From the NCBI GenBank assembly GCA_031772625.1, contig CM062814.1, positions 822,128,757-822,192,756 on the forward strand: 64,000 nt of DNA, in the 5' to 3' direction. The notes beneath the pieces are model-generated. The model worked only from the letters and a program-made list of their open reading frames with translations. It had not been told where the DNA came from and did not search any database. Positions 10,874-21,430 of this stretch are shown here, piece by piece (within the stretch, counting starts at the first letter, position 1; each line of letters begins with the position of its first letter). The position numbers and the translations under genes were made by a program. The DNA is from Pinus tabuliformis (taxonomy: Eukaryota; Streptophyta; Pinopsida; Pinales; Pinaceae).

Positions 10874-11290
10874 TGTTGATCAATGGTTGTCATTGATGTC
10901 AACCCAAGAAAATCCACGGGCTACCCTGATCTTGCATGGGAATTTTTACTTGAAAACTCATCCTATTCCGAGTCAAGGATATTCTAGATGGATTCTACTC
11001 ATCGATATGTTTCTGTTGATATATGACACGCCACGTAGTTCTTCACGGTTCGAGAGTTATCCATGTTTGAAGTTAGTAACCACAGTCAATGGGCTAAAAC
11101 CCCATGGGGTTGTGGCATGGCACTCATCATTGGTTGTGGTCATTGAATAGTTAATAATTAATTATTTTTTAAGCTCCTAAAATCCCTCCAATGTTCACTT
11201 ATTGAGGACCCTCTCAGCTCAAGACATTTCTATAAATAGTGACCCTCATATCCTCCTCTAGCCCCTGGATTTTTGGCCCTCATGAGCTTC

Positions 11291-12446
11291 TAATGTAGGA
11301 TATGTTGTAGGGAGTTTAAGGTTTCGTTGAGGTTTGGTTAGGGCACAAAATTATGATCAAGTTTGAAGGTTTGTTTTGAAGCAAATTTAGAGCCTTGGAT
11401 TTTAGGATTTCGCTACTTCAAACAGGTCATCATGGAATTTTCGCTATAAAGTTTTTTATATGAAGCTTCATAAGTGGAAATTAAAACCCATTTGAGTTGA
11501 AATCTTGATGAACCATGTTACTGAATTTTAGATATTGGTTCGCTACATTTGCAGAGATATGATCTGAGGAAGGTAGGGTTTTTGCAGGCTCCCGAATTCC
11601 ATGTTAAACAAGTGACCTTGGGAAAATCTCCATAACTTTCTCTCTGAGCATGTGATTCGAATTTCGTAAACAATGAAAGAAAGAGAATGGATTGTAGTTT
11701 GTTGGGTATCATTTTTAGGGCCGAAAGTCGAAACAATGACATGTGGAACTTCATACAACTTCGCTCTACTGAACCCATATCTAATCAGGTCATCGTGGGA
11801 GATTGGGCATAACTCTTTCTTGAAGAAGCCAATATCGATCAGACCTATGGGTTTGGAAATAAGATGCAGAGAGATACCACAGGACACAATTTCAAACCTT
11901 GGAGATCCTAAATTACATAGATATAACATATTCAATATCGAGCTCCTAGAAGGCAAGAAAAAGTATGCATTCAAGGATCATTGTAGTAAGGACCACACAT
12001 CAACAGTCAAGGGTAAGTCTATGACAACAAGATATGTATGATTAGTGATTTCATTTGAATTTTTAATATCATCTCTGGCATGTGTTTTTGCAGGACAGTG
12101 TCAGTATTTTGTTTGTATATTGGTTTGGGTTTTGTTCATTAATGCATGTGTAGGAAGGAGTACACTTCAAGAGAACTCGAACACATACTAGAAGGACATG
12201 CAGAACCAATGTACCATTACTTGAAGCAAGCACAACAGTACCTCAGCAGCTGCAAATGATCCAAGAAGTAGTGTCAAGTCAAGTGTGAGGTCTTGTCAAA
12301 AAGTCTGTGTTGTAAAAGATCATCATTGTAAATTTGTAAAAAAGTCCTCATTGGAAGAGTCACCATTGTAAATTTGTAAAAGAGTCATTATTGTAAAAGA
12401 GTCAATCTGTCGAGATTCAAAGAGGAATTGTTGGGAGGTATAAAAG
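11291..12446 (+). repeat. Extra segment in Copia-C 3' LTR, with chromovirus-leader similarity
   Basis: This segment is missing from the 5' LTR. Bases 11384-11958 are homologous to the minus strand of 61112-60548, the leader between primer site and gag of the chromovirus. They hold the same three modules, centred near 11446, 11632 and 11809. The rest (11959-12446) is unrecognised. It includes a GTAAGT at 12013 and TTTTTGCAG ending at 12093 that could bound a short intron, and short repeats of TTGTAAATTTGTAAAA-like sequence at 12310-12405. No TG/CA ends or target duplication are visible. Confidence 0.65.
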
Positions 12447-12687
12447 TCTCTGTTGGGATGATGTCATGGTTGGGTTATAGGTCATAGTGTGAATGAGTGT
12501 TCAGTCAAGTACAAGAAAATCATTGTAAATCATATTGTATCGTGGATCATTGTCCCTAGTACGAGTGTCCACACTCTTGTCTCATTTTTGGTCATTATAG
12601 GGTGATAGGGAGGTGTTGGGTTGGTGCATGAGTAACCTAGAGGTTGGAGCCTCTAAACACTTCAGGGTGGTAGGTTGGTCTAAGATG

Positions 12688-12692
12688 TTGGG
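12688..12692. repeat. Target site duplication TTGGG, left copy (Gypsy-A)
   Basis: TTGGG precedes the Gypsy-A 5' LTR and is repeated at 20320-20324 after its 3' LTR. The Copia-C 5' LTR has GATGTTGGGGCC at the matching place, which confirms the empty site. Confidence 0.9.
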
Positions 12693-14159
12693 TGATCCAA
12701 AATGGATCTTGTGTCAAACCTCTGAGTCCAAGTATTTTTATATATTAACTATCGGAAAACATTATCGCAGGAGAAAAACACTAAGGAATGGCAGAAAACA
12801 GAGTGAAGTGGAGAGTGAAGTATTTTTGCATAGGAGCCGTCGGATCGGCCAGATCAACGGCTCAGATCAAATTGGCAATATCACATCGGCAGAGAGGCCA
12901 ACGGAGTATATCGGAGGTGGCCCTATGAGAAATGCGACTACGATCAATAGCACAACATGGACCATTGATCGAGCGCGCAGATCAACGTCGAAGATTACAT
13001 ATCACATCGCAGATTTGCCAAAGGGAGGACTTACCGTAGGCCGAAGACTATGCGATATGTGTGGACCTGAAAGGGTTTATAAATGCAGCTTTATGTTATT
13101 TGAGTTCCGAGGTAAACGGTATTTCGGGCAAGCTACAGACGATAAGCAGGATTGGAGAGGCTCCACTCGATTCCATACACTAGTCGACACGTAGCACGCC
13201 ACAGGAGAGAGAAAACTTCTTTTTCGGGTGGGTAATCTCCGTGAAAATAGGCCACCCAAAATGGTTGTCAACCGTTGGATTGGAGATCGTGGATCAACGG
13301 TGGAGATCGAGAGGAATACTTTATGTTTCGGGTTGGATGCGAACCATCAGATTGAAGGCAGATCAAATATGTGGAATACAAAGGGATTATGACCTGTAGC
13401 TAATGCGACTTGCGATTGCGATCAAGGTGGAACCGAGAGGATTATAGGGCGAACTTTATATCGTTTGAATTCTAGCTTTGGCGTTTTGGTTGGATTTTCC
13501 ACTGTTTTAGTGTATTTCTCTGTGTAAACAAAAAGTGTATTTTTAGGGATTTTCACCCGCGCCCAAATATCCTTCTGTTTGTAAACAGCTGCCCTATGCC
13601 TTAAGCATTTTGTAATGATTGTTTAAATGCTCAGCAGGGAGATGAAGGGACAGCGTCGGGAGCCAGAGAGCCCAAACAGGGAAATGAACAGACAATCACT
13701 GTTAAGCTTAAAAGCCATCCCATAATAGAACAGAAGTCAGAGTTTAGAGACAAAGGAGAAACAGAGAGAGAGAGAAAATACACAGCTACAAACAGTTGAT
13801 CAGAGGCACTAAGAGGGAGAGTCTGTGCACTCTTTAGACTCAAGATTGTCAAGTCAAATCCCTGTGTAATATCACTGTTGTTGTGTTATGCCTCTGATTG
13901 AGCTCACACCTGTAAACTCTATTCTTGAAGACATAATACAGAGGTCGACACTAAAAGCTGGACCAGGAGACGTAGCCAGGAAGTCTGGTGAACTCCTTAA
14001 TTATTTGTTGTGTTGATGTGTTGAAATGTTATGTTTTCCAATTGTTAAATGTATGTATTATTCGTAGTCTTTTAGATCCATTGCACTAAATAATATAGGC
14101 ATTCCTGCACATGAGTCTGTAATACCTTTTCTTCTTGATTTAGTATCCATTATGGATCA
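12693..14159 (+). repeat. Gypsy-A 5' LTR
   Basis: It begins TGATCCAAAATGGATC and ends CATTATGGATCA, so the ends form an inverted repeat TGATCC/GGATCA. It pairs with 18852-20319. Differences between the two are rich in C/T and G/A changes, many at CG dinucleotides, for example GTCGGATCGG against GTCAAATTGG. Confidence 0.93.
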
Positions 14160-14161
14160 AG

Positions 14162-14173
14162 TGGTATCAGAGC
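14162..14173 (+). other. Primer binding site of Gypsy-A
   Basis: TGGTATCAGAGC, two bases after the 5' LTR, is a perfect match to the initiator tRNA-Met primer pattern. Confidence 0.85.
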
Positions 14174-14222
14174 ATTTGGTTTTGGTTTTGTTAAGGTTAG
14201 ACAAGCTTATGCTAGATTTTGA

Positions 14223-15500
14223 ATGCTAACTAGATTAAAGCTCAGACTAGGAGAAGGAGAACTTGTTGAGGCTAATCCAAAGATTAGAAGAGTCTATTCT
14301 CAAAGGAGAATGACAAAAGAAACCCCATTGGGATCAGAATCTCAATTTATAGAAAGTTTTAAGACACTCCAAGCCATGGTGGAAGAAGTGTATCTGGAAT
14401 TTAAGAAGGATCGAGGTGAAAGCACTTCAACACCTAAACTAGATAAAGGAGCAGAGGAACCTTTTCTAGTTTCCCCTCCAGAAGGCAAAGGAAAAGGAGG
14501 AATGACTCCTCCACCATCTCCTCCATCATCATCCTCATCATCATCATCTTCTAGCTCTTCTAAGAAGAAGAAGAAAACTTCCTTAATCAAATTAGATGTG
14601 AAGCTTGATTTGCCAATTTATGATGGAGAACTCAATGCAGAAAAGCTAGATAATTGGATAAGACAAATTGATGTATATTACAAGGTATAGAACGTTGATT
14701 CAGAAAGGAAGAAGATTCAACTGGCTAGCCTTCGACTTGGAGGAATTGCACTAGTATGGTGGGAAGGCAAGACACAAGCTGATCTACAAAAACATGGTAA
14801 AATCATTTCTATCTGGAATGAATTTGTTTCTGCTATCAAAAAGAAATTCTATCCTTTAGCTTACATGCAACAGGCAATGATGAGTTGGCAAACTCTTCTT
14901 CAGCTAAAGGGTCAAAGTGTACAAAGTTATACTCAGGAATTCAGAAAGAGAGCTTTAACTCTAGGTATATCATTAGACTCACCTGAGACTTTATTGAAGT
15001 ATATAGGTGGTCTTCATAGCTATTTAAAGCATACTATTCTCATGTTTAATCCCACTAGCTTAGATGATGTGTCAGTTCAAGCCACACATCTTGAAGCTAG
15101 AGGTAAGAATGTAAACCCAGAGGTTGGGAAATCATCTAAATATTCTGTAAGAAAGAGCAAGGAAAAGAAAGAACTGAAATGGAAGGAGAAGAAAGCAAAC
15201 ATTGTAAAGAAGGATAAACCTTCATGCACTCATTGCAAGAAATAATGACATGATGAGGCACACTGCTGGTTTTTGCATCCAGAGCTGAAACCTAAGAAGT
15301 TCGGTGGAAAGGAGAAAAAGAATGTTGCTGCTATTCAGCAGGACTTGGGATCAGATTCAAGCAATGAAACAACAGTTACAGCCACAGGTATTAAAGGTAA
15401 AGATTCTGAAGCATCCACAAGTAATTCTGCACAATCTGTTGATAATGAAAATAATGAGAGGGAAAGAAATGAGCTTTTTCGTATTAGAGTAATTTCCAAG
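14223..15500 (+). pseudogene. Gypsy-A gag relic
   Basis: The ATG at 14223 starts a frame with a basic N-terminus, a Pro/Ser-rich low-complexity stretch with a run of Ser then Lys (about 14510-14575), and the gag core (LPIYDGELNAEKLDNWIRQI, then WWEGKTQADL, IKKKFYP, LLQLKGQSVQSYTQEFRKRA). It ends in a Lys-rich tail with a CCHC knuckle remnant CTHCKK**HDEAHC, in which two stops (15243-15248) replace two residues. An earlier stop is at about 14688. The core matches the retrotransposon gag family (PF03732 type). Gypsy-B has a related gag on the other strand. Confidence 0.88.
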
Positions 15501-15881
15501 CATAATTAGATTGATACTTTATTTGATAGTGGATCACAAGTAAATTTTATTTCTGAAACAATTGTAAAGAAGTTGGGATTACAAACAAAACCTCATGAGA
15601 AGCCATATCCATTAGGTTGGGTGTGTGATAAAACAAAGCTACAAGTAACGAGACAATGTAAACTTAGGTTTGCTATTAGATCAACATTTGTAGATGAGGT
15701 TGAGTTAAATATAGTTCCATTGGATATATGTGGTATTGTTTTGGGAAGTCCATACTTGTATGATAGGAAAGCTATTTTCTATAGAGCTGAGAATAAGTAT
15801 CAACTCACTAAAGATGGAATAGAATATATTATAAGAGCTCATAAAATCAAAGGTAATTATTCTCTCATAAATTCAGGATAG
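15501..15881 (+). pseudogene. Gypsy-A aspartic protease relic
   Basis: IDTLFDSGSQVNFISETIV contains an intact DSG at 15525-15533, followed by VELNIVPLDICGIVLGSPYL, the second half of a retropepsin fold. Stops flank it: a TAG at 15507-15509 just upstream and one at 15879-15881. The protease would cut the gag-pol precursor. Gypsy-B carries the same LDVCGVVFG block, so the two are relatives. Confidence 0.85.
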
Positions 15882-17345
15882 ATGAAAAGAATTGTGAATT
15901 CAAGTAAGAAATTTTTACTAATGGTTGTAAAGGCAAAGGATCTTGAAACATCCAATGCATTTGAAGGCTGTGATTCTAAATAGAAAGCTGATTTAGTTAA
16001 ATTTGTTTCAGCGTATGATGTTCTATTTCAAGAACCAAAAGATCTGCCACCCAAGCAGGAAATGGTACATGATATTTATTTGCAGCAAGATGCTCCATTA
16101 CCTAACATTGGAATGTATAGGTTATCAGCTTTAGAGAATGCAGAGATAAAGAAGCAGGTACAGGAGTTGCTCGATAAAGAGTTTATATGACCAGGCACAT
16201 CACCATGTGGATCTCCAATCGTGCTAGTGAGAAAGAAACAGGGTTCGTGGAGAATGTGCATTGATTATAGAGAACTAAATAAAATAACAATCAAGAATCG
16301 TTATCCTCTTCCTCATATTGATGATTTATTAGATCAATTGAAAGAAGCAGTTTACTTTTCTAAGTTAGACTTGCAAAGTGGTTATCATCAGGTCAGAGTT
16401 GCAGAACAAGATGCATGGAACACTACTTTCAAGACAAAGCAAGGATTGTATGAATGGTTGGTTATGCCTTTTGGCTTAACTAATGCTCTTGCTACATTTA
16501 TGAGAGTCATGAATGACGTACTCAGACCATTTGTTGATGATTTTGTAATTGTTTATTTAGATGACATTCTTATTTTTAGTAAGACATGGGAAGACCATGT
16601 AAAGCATGTGAAGTAGACTTTAGATGTTTTAAAAGGAGAAAATATTTATATAAAACTATCCAAATGTGAATTTGGCAGAACATCTTTAAATTATTTGGGT
16701 TATATTGTAGGGGGTGGTGAATTGAAGATAGATCCCTCTAAGGTTGAAGTCATTATGAACTGGCCTAAACCCAAATCTGCTACAAAGGTTAGGAGTTTCC
16801 AAGGGGTAGCACAATACTGGAGAAAGTTTATTGCTAACTTCTCATTGATTGCAGCTCCATTACATGCTTTAACAGGATTGAAACAGGTGTTTAAGTGGGG
16901 AGGCAAACAACAAAAAGCATTCGACACCTTAAAAGAGAAAATCAGTACAACACCAGTACTAGCACTGCCAGATCTTCAACATCCATTTGAGATTGAGACA
17001 GATGCCAGTGACTATGCCATGGGAGAAGTGTTGATGCAACACGGAAAACCCATATGCTATCATTCTGAGACGTTTTCTTCTACAATAGTTAATTATCCCA
17101 CATATGATAAAGAATTGTATGCATGAGTACAAAGTGTGAAAAAGTGGAAACATTACCTAATGGGTAAAGAAACAATCATACATACAGATCATCAACCACT
17201 TCAATATTTGCACTCACAAACTAAATTGCAGAAATCAAGACATTATCGGTTGATGGGTTTTCTACAGCAATTTCATCTTGTCATCAGATATAAGAAGGGC
17301 ATACACAATAAGGTTGCAGACATGTTATCAAGACCAATCATAAAT
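15882..17345 (+). pseudogene. Gypsy-A reverse transcriptase and RNase H relic
   Basis: The RT has [49 protein letters not shown] and [12 protein letters not shown], with YLDD at 16554-16565 intact. RNase H follows (FEIETDASDYAMG, HTDHQPLQYLHSQ, NKVADMLSRP). Stops lie in DSK*KAD, FI*PGTS (the Arg codon of that motif lost), at 16614-16616 and at 17124-17126. Several fit CGA to TGA or CAG to TAG changes. The order RT-RNH before integrase defines Ty3/gypsy. Confidence 0.9.
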
Positions 17346-18808
17346 GCATCTACTATACTTAAGCATAACTCAGTAATGCATGAAAGTTACATTGAACAAT
17401 ATGCTGAAGATGTAGATTTTAAAGATGTATATGCAACTTTAAGTCATGGCAAGAAAGTAGAAGAATTGGATTATTATGTAAAGGACCAACTCTTATATCA
17501 TTTGGGAAAGTTATGCATTCCACAAACTGAAAGAGTTAACATACTTCTCTCATATCAGGTCATTTTGGTGTAAGTAAAACAATGCACAATTGCAAAGGTT
17601 CTGTTATTGGCCAAGTATGCATGAGACAGTGTCTAGATATATCAAAGGATGTACAATGTGTGCTACAAGCAAACCAAGTAATAGGAAATTAGGCTTGTAC
17701 ACTCCACTCCAATTCCTTCTCGTCCTTGGGAAAGTGTTTCCATGGATTTTGTTGGGGGTTTGCCAAAGTCTAGGAAAGGTCATGATTATTTGTATGTTGT
17801 TGTGGATAAGTTCAGTAAAATGTGTATTTTGATACCATGTAACAAGCAGGTTACAGCTGAACAAACAGAAAAGTTGTTCTTTCAGAATGTATGGGTTCAT
17901 TTTGGGTTACCCACTTCTATTGTATCTGATCGAGATTCTCGATTTGTTGGGAAGTTTTGGTCAAATCTATGGAAGTTGATGAACACCAGGTTGAAGAAGA
18001 GCATAGCATTTCATCCACAAAGAGATGGTTAGACAGAAGTGGTCAACAGGACAGTGATCCAGTTGCTTAGAGGATATTGCAACAAGCATCCCAAGCTTTG
18101 GGATGAGAATTTGTGTTATGTGCAGCATGCTTACAACCGTGCCAAGCACTCTTCTACTCAGAGATCTCCTTTTGAGACTTGTTTTGGTTTTATACCAATG
18201 TCTCCCTTGGATTTTGTCTTTAGTAAAGACATAGTAGTTGATGGACACAATGATGTGGAAAAAGAAACCAAGTTCATTGAACAAATCCAGGAAATTCACC
18301 AGGCAGTACAGGAACAACTGGAAATAAGTCAAGCCAAGTACAAGGCAAGACATGACAAGCATTGAGTTGAGCATATTTTTCAAGTTGGTGATCAAGTCTG
18401 GCTGTACATCAGCAAAGACAGAATGCATGGTGAAGGTAAGAAGCTAAAACCAATAAGGTATGGACCTTTCAAGATACTTGATAAAATTGGTGAAAATGCT
18501 TTTCGCCTTGATTTTCCAACTTATATGCAGATCTATTCAGTCGTTAATGCAGAAAAATTGAGATTTTATGAACCTTCATTGATTGAAGATCCTGAAGAGC
18601 AAATTCAGTTGCCTTCTATTGGGATTTGTTGCCTGAGTATCTTAATGAGTTACAGGAGGACACAGTTCTGTACAGGAAGGTAAGAACTACGCGTCAAGGG
18701 GATGTTGAGTACCTAAGAGTGGGACTCAAAGGTTCAAATCCAAGCAAATCACGATTGATAGAAGTTACACAGGTGAAGGAGCAATATCCTCACTTGCTCG
18801 AATGCTAA
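17346..18808 (+). pseudogene. Gypsy-A integrase relic
   Basis: The zinc-binding HHCC region (SGHFGVSKTMHN ... CTMCATSK) sits in a different frame between about 17560 and 17710. The catalytic core then returns to the main frame with MDFVGGLPKSRKG, IVSDRDSRF and TEVVN, so all three acidic residues (D, D, E) are present. A TAG replaces the Gln of DGQTE at about 18030 and a TGA lies at 18363-18365. The tail (YGPFKILDKIGENAFRLDFP) continues to 18590, then a frameshift leads to a basic C-terminus ending at 18808. No chromodomain signature is visible. Confidence 0.88.
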
Positions 18809-18851
18809 AAACCAACTTTTGGTGGTCCAAAAGCTTTTCAGTGGGAAGGCG

Positions 18852-20319
18852 TGATCCAAAATGGATCTTGTATCAAACCTCTAAGTCTAAGTCTTCATAT
18901 ATATATTAACTATCAGAAAACACTATCGTAGGAGAAAAACACTAAGGAATGGCGGAAAACAGAGTGAAGCGGAGAGTGAAGTATTGCTACACAGGAGCTG
19001 TCAAATTGGCCAGATCAACGACTCAGATCAAATTGGTGATATCGCATCGGCAGAGAGGCCAGCGAAGTATATCAGAGGTGGCCCTAAGGGAAATGCGACT
19101 GTGATCAGTGACACAATGTGGACTATTGATCGAGTGTGCAGATCAACGGCAGAGATTACATATCGCATCGTAGAATTGCCAAAGGGAGGGCTTACCACAG
19201 GTCGAAGACTATGCGATATGCGAGGACCCGAAAGGGTTTATAAATGTGGCTTTATGTTATTTGAGTTCCCAGGTAAACGGTATTTCGGGCAGGCTTCAGG
19301 CGGTAAGCAGTATTGGAGAGGCTTCGCCCGATTCCATACATAGGCTGACACGTAGCACACCACAGGAGAGAGAAAACCGCTTTTTCGGGCGGGTAATCTT
19401 TGTGCAAGTGGGCCACCCAAAATGGTTGTCAGCCGTTGGATTGGAGATCATGGATCAACAGTGGAGATCGAGTGGACTACTTGATGTTTCGGGTTGGATG
19501 CAAATCGTTGGATTGAAGGCAGATCAACGGTGTGGAATACAAAGGGATTATGACCCGTAGCCAATGCGACTTGCGATTGCGATCAAGGCAGAACTGAGAG
19601 GATTATAGGGCAGACTTTATATCGTTTGAAGTCCAGCTTTGGCGTTTCAGTCAGATTTTCCACTGTTTTAGTGTATTTATCTGTGTAAACGAAAAGTGTA
19701 TTTTCAGGGATTTTCACCTGCGCCCAAAGATCCTTCCATTTGTAAACAACTGCCCTATGCCTTAAGTGTTTTGCAATGATTGTTTAAAAGCTCAGCAGGG
19801 ATATGAAGGGACAGCGCTGGGAGCCAGAGAGCCTAAACAGGGAAATGAACAGACAAACACTGTTAAACTTGAAAATCCATCCCATAACAGAACAGAAGTC
19901 AAAGTTCAGAGACAAAGGAGAGACAGAGAAAGAGAAAATACACAACTACGAACAGTTGATTAGTGGTATTAAGAGGGAGAGTTTGTGCACTCTTTAGGCT
20001 CGATTTTTTCGAGTGAAATCCCTGTGTAATATCATTGTTGTTGTGTTATGCCTCTGATTGAGCTCACACCTGTAAACTCTGTTCTTGAAGACGTAATATA
20101 AAGGTCGACACTGAAAGTTGGACCAAGAGACATAGCCAGGAATTCTGGCGAACTCCTTGATTATTTGTTGTGTTGATGTGTTGAATTGTTATGTTTTCCA
20201 ATTGTTAAATGTCTGTATTATTCACAATCTTTTGGATCCATTGCACTAAATATTATAGGCATTCCTGCACGTGAGTCTGTAATACCTTTTCTTATTGATT
20301 TAGTATCCATTACGGATCA
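18852..20319 (+). repeat. Gypsy-A 3' LTR
   Basis: Starts TGATCCAAAATGGATC after the purine-rich GTGGGAAGGCG and ends CATTACGGATCA, followed by the second TTGGG. Length is 1468 bases against 1467 for the 5' LTR. Confidence 0.93.
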
Positions 20320-20678
20320 TTGGGGCATCCATTTAGTTGACTACTGAAGAAACTAGGGCATTGGGGCATCCTTCCAATGGTAGCTAGAAAAGAATGCTTT
20401 TCTAGAATTCTAGGAAGTTGTAACTTTCATTTCAATTGGGGCTAAAGATTAAAAGAATTTATTAGAAAAGAGTTTGGTGGTTTTTGACCCGGAGGGGGTT
20501 TTCCACCTAAACTTCTTGTGCCTATTGTGTTCTATTATTTACTGTTGTTACTAGATAAACATTAATAATAATTGAAGATTAATTAATGCTATGAAAAGAT
20601 TTAAAAGTGCTAATTGCTAAGGAATATTGCTTCACACCCGCCGCCCCCCGCCCCACCCCTCCTTCAGTATTTCCAACA
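20320..20678 (+). repeat. Copia-C 3' LTR, last part
   Basis: Picks up the Copia-C LTR exactly where Gypsy-A split it (TTGGGGCATCCATTTAG against TTGGGGCCTCCATTCAG in the 5' LTR) and ends TATTTCCAACA. It includes a C-rich patch (20636-20662) that is expanded relative to the 5' LTR. Confidence 0.88.
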
Positions 20679-20683
20679 ATTGG
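20679..20683. repeat. Target site duplication ATTGG, right copy (Copia-C)
   Basis: Second copy of ATTGG. Copia-A2 coding resumes with it. Confidence 0.88.
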
Positions 20684-21430
20684 TTCATAATACCAATCAT
20701 TTTAGTGAATTATGGCACCATAGAATGGCTCATCTTCACTATGATTCACTTCTGAAATTGAAGAAAATGGTATCTGGTATTCTTCATGTTCAAGCTCATC
20801 ATGATGGAGTTTTTCTAGGTTATGCGAGTGGAAAGAAAATGAGGGGACCATTTCCCTCTAGTAAGAACAAGACAAATGACATCCTCCATCTCATTCATTC
20901 TGATATACGTGGTCTGATGCTCGTACATTCTATTGGTGGTCATCTCTACTACATCACCTTTATTGATGACTTCTCAAGAAATACATGGATATACTATATT
21001 CAATGCAAGGATGAAGCCTCTGAAACATTCAAGGAATTCAAAGCCTTGATCGAAAATCAATCAGGAAATAGAATCAAAGTCTTCAGGTCAGACAATGGAG
21101 GTGAATACATGTCAAAATAATTCATAACATTTTGCAAGAAAGATGGAATCAAGAAGGAAACAATTGTGTCATATACTCATGAACAGAATGGTCTAGCTGA
21201 AAGGAAGAAAAATTCTATATTAGAAGTTTCCCATGCTATGCTCCATGATCAACAGGTGCCAATTAAGTTCCTTTGGGCAGAAGCCACATCTACTACTGCA
21301 TATGTTCAAAACAGGGTGCCTCATCAAGCATTAGAAAACAAGACTCCTAAAGAAATATTCGCATCTAGTAAGCCTAATATCATCCATATTTGTGTTTTGG
21401 ATGCCTCGTATATTTTCATGTGCTGAAGGA
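20684..21430 (+). pseudogene. Copia-A2 integrase relic, downstream half
   Basis: The frame resumes with HNTNHFSELWHHRMAHLHY (pre-integrase), then HSDIRGLM, YYITFIDDFSRNTW, FRSDNGGEYMSK and NGLAERKKNSILE, so all three core acidic residues are kept, unlike in Copia-A1 and Copia-A4. A TAA at 21118-21120 replaces the Glu of SKEF, and a frameshift near 21395-21425 splits the conserved FGCPVYFH region. Any open frame extending upstream of 20679 is LTR sequence. Confidence 0.88.

Larger units (their letters stand above)
10874..12692 (+). repeat. Copia-C 3' LTR, first part (interrupted)
   Basis: The LTR starts TGTTGATCAATGG and follows the 5' LTR to about 11290. An extra 1.16-kb segment (11291-12446) comes next, after which LTR similarity resumes at TCTCTGTTGGGATGATGTCA (12447) and runs to 12692, where Gypsy-A begins. 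The end of this LTR is at 20320-20678. Confidence 0.85.
12693..20319 (+). mobile_element. Gypsy-A, full-length Ty3/gypsy retrotransposon
   Basis: This is a complete 7.6-kb element with two LTRs of 1467 and 1468 bases, a primer site, gag, protease, RT, RNase H and integrase in gypsy order, and a TTGGG target duplication. The polyprotein from 14223 to about 18590 lies in one frame apart from a short compensated shift around 17560-17710. About eleven in-frame nonsense codons inactivate it. Its LTRs differ by roughly 10% by eye, so insertion was old. It is the innermost layer of the left stack. Confidence 0.94.
6755..20678 (+). mobile_element. Copia-C, deleted Ty1/copia element inside Copia-A2
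   Basis: The element has a 5' LTR at 6755-7889, a primer site, a short internal region of about 3 kb and a 3' LTR starting at 10874. Gypsy-A interrupts that 3' LTR, which finishes at 20678. Internal coding covers gag with zinc knuckles, a coiled coil, protease and pre-integrase, then jumps directly into RNase H, so the integrase core and reverse transcriptase are deleted. It could only have moved with proteins supplied in trans, unless the deletion happened after insertion. Confidence 0.9.

Noticed and set aside
12613-13194. 193-codon frame as a host gene
   Set aside because: It starts in the Copia-C LTR and runs across the target duplication into the Gypsy-A LTR. A related frame at 18984-19343 is the paired LTR.
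14162-14173. tRNA gene suggested by TGGTATCAGAGC matches here and at 38361, 56204 and 61105
   Set aside because: Each lies directly at an LTR end and is a primer binding site. No cloverleaf can be formed from the surrounding DNA.
14342-14590. Minus-strand Asp/Gly-rich frame
   Set aside because: Antisense of the Ser and Lys runs in Gypsy-A gag.
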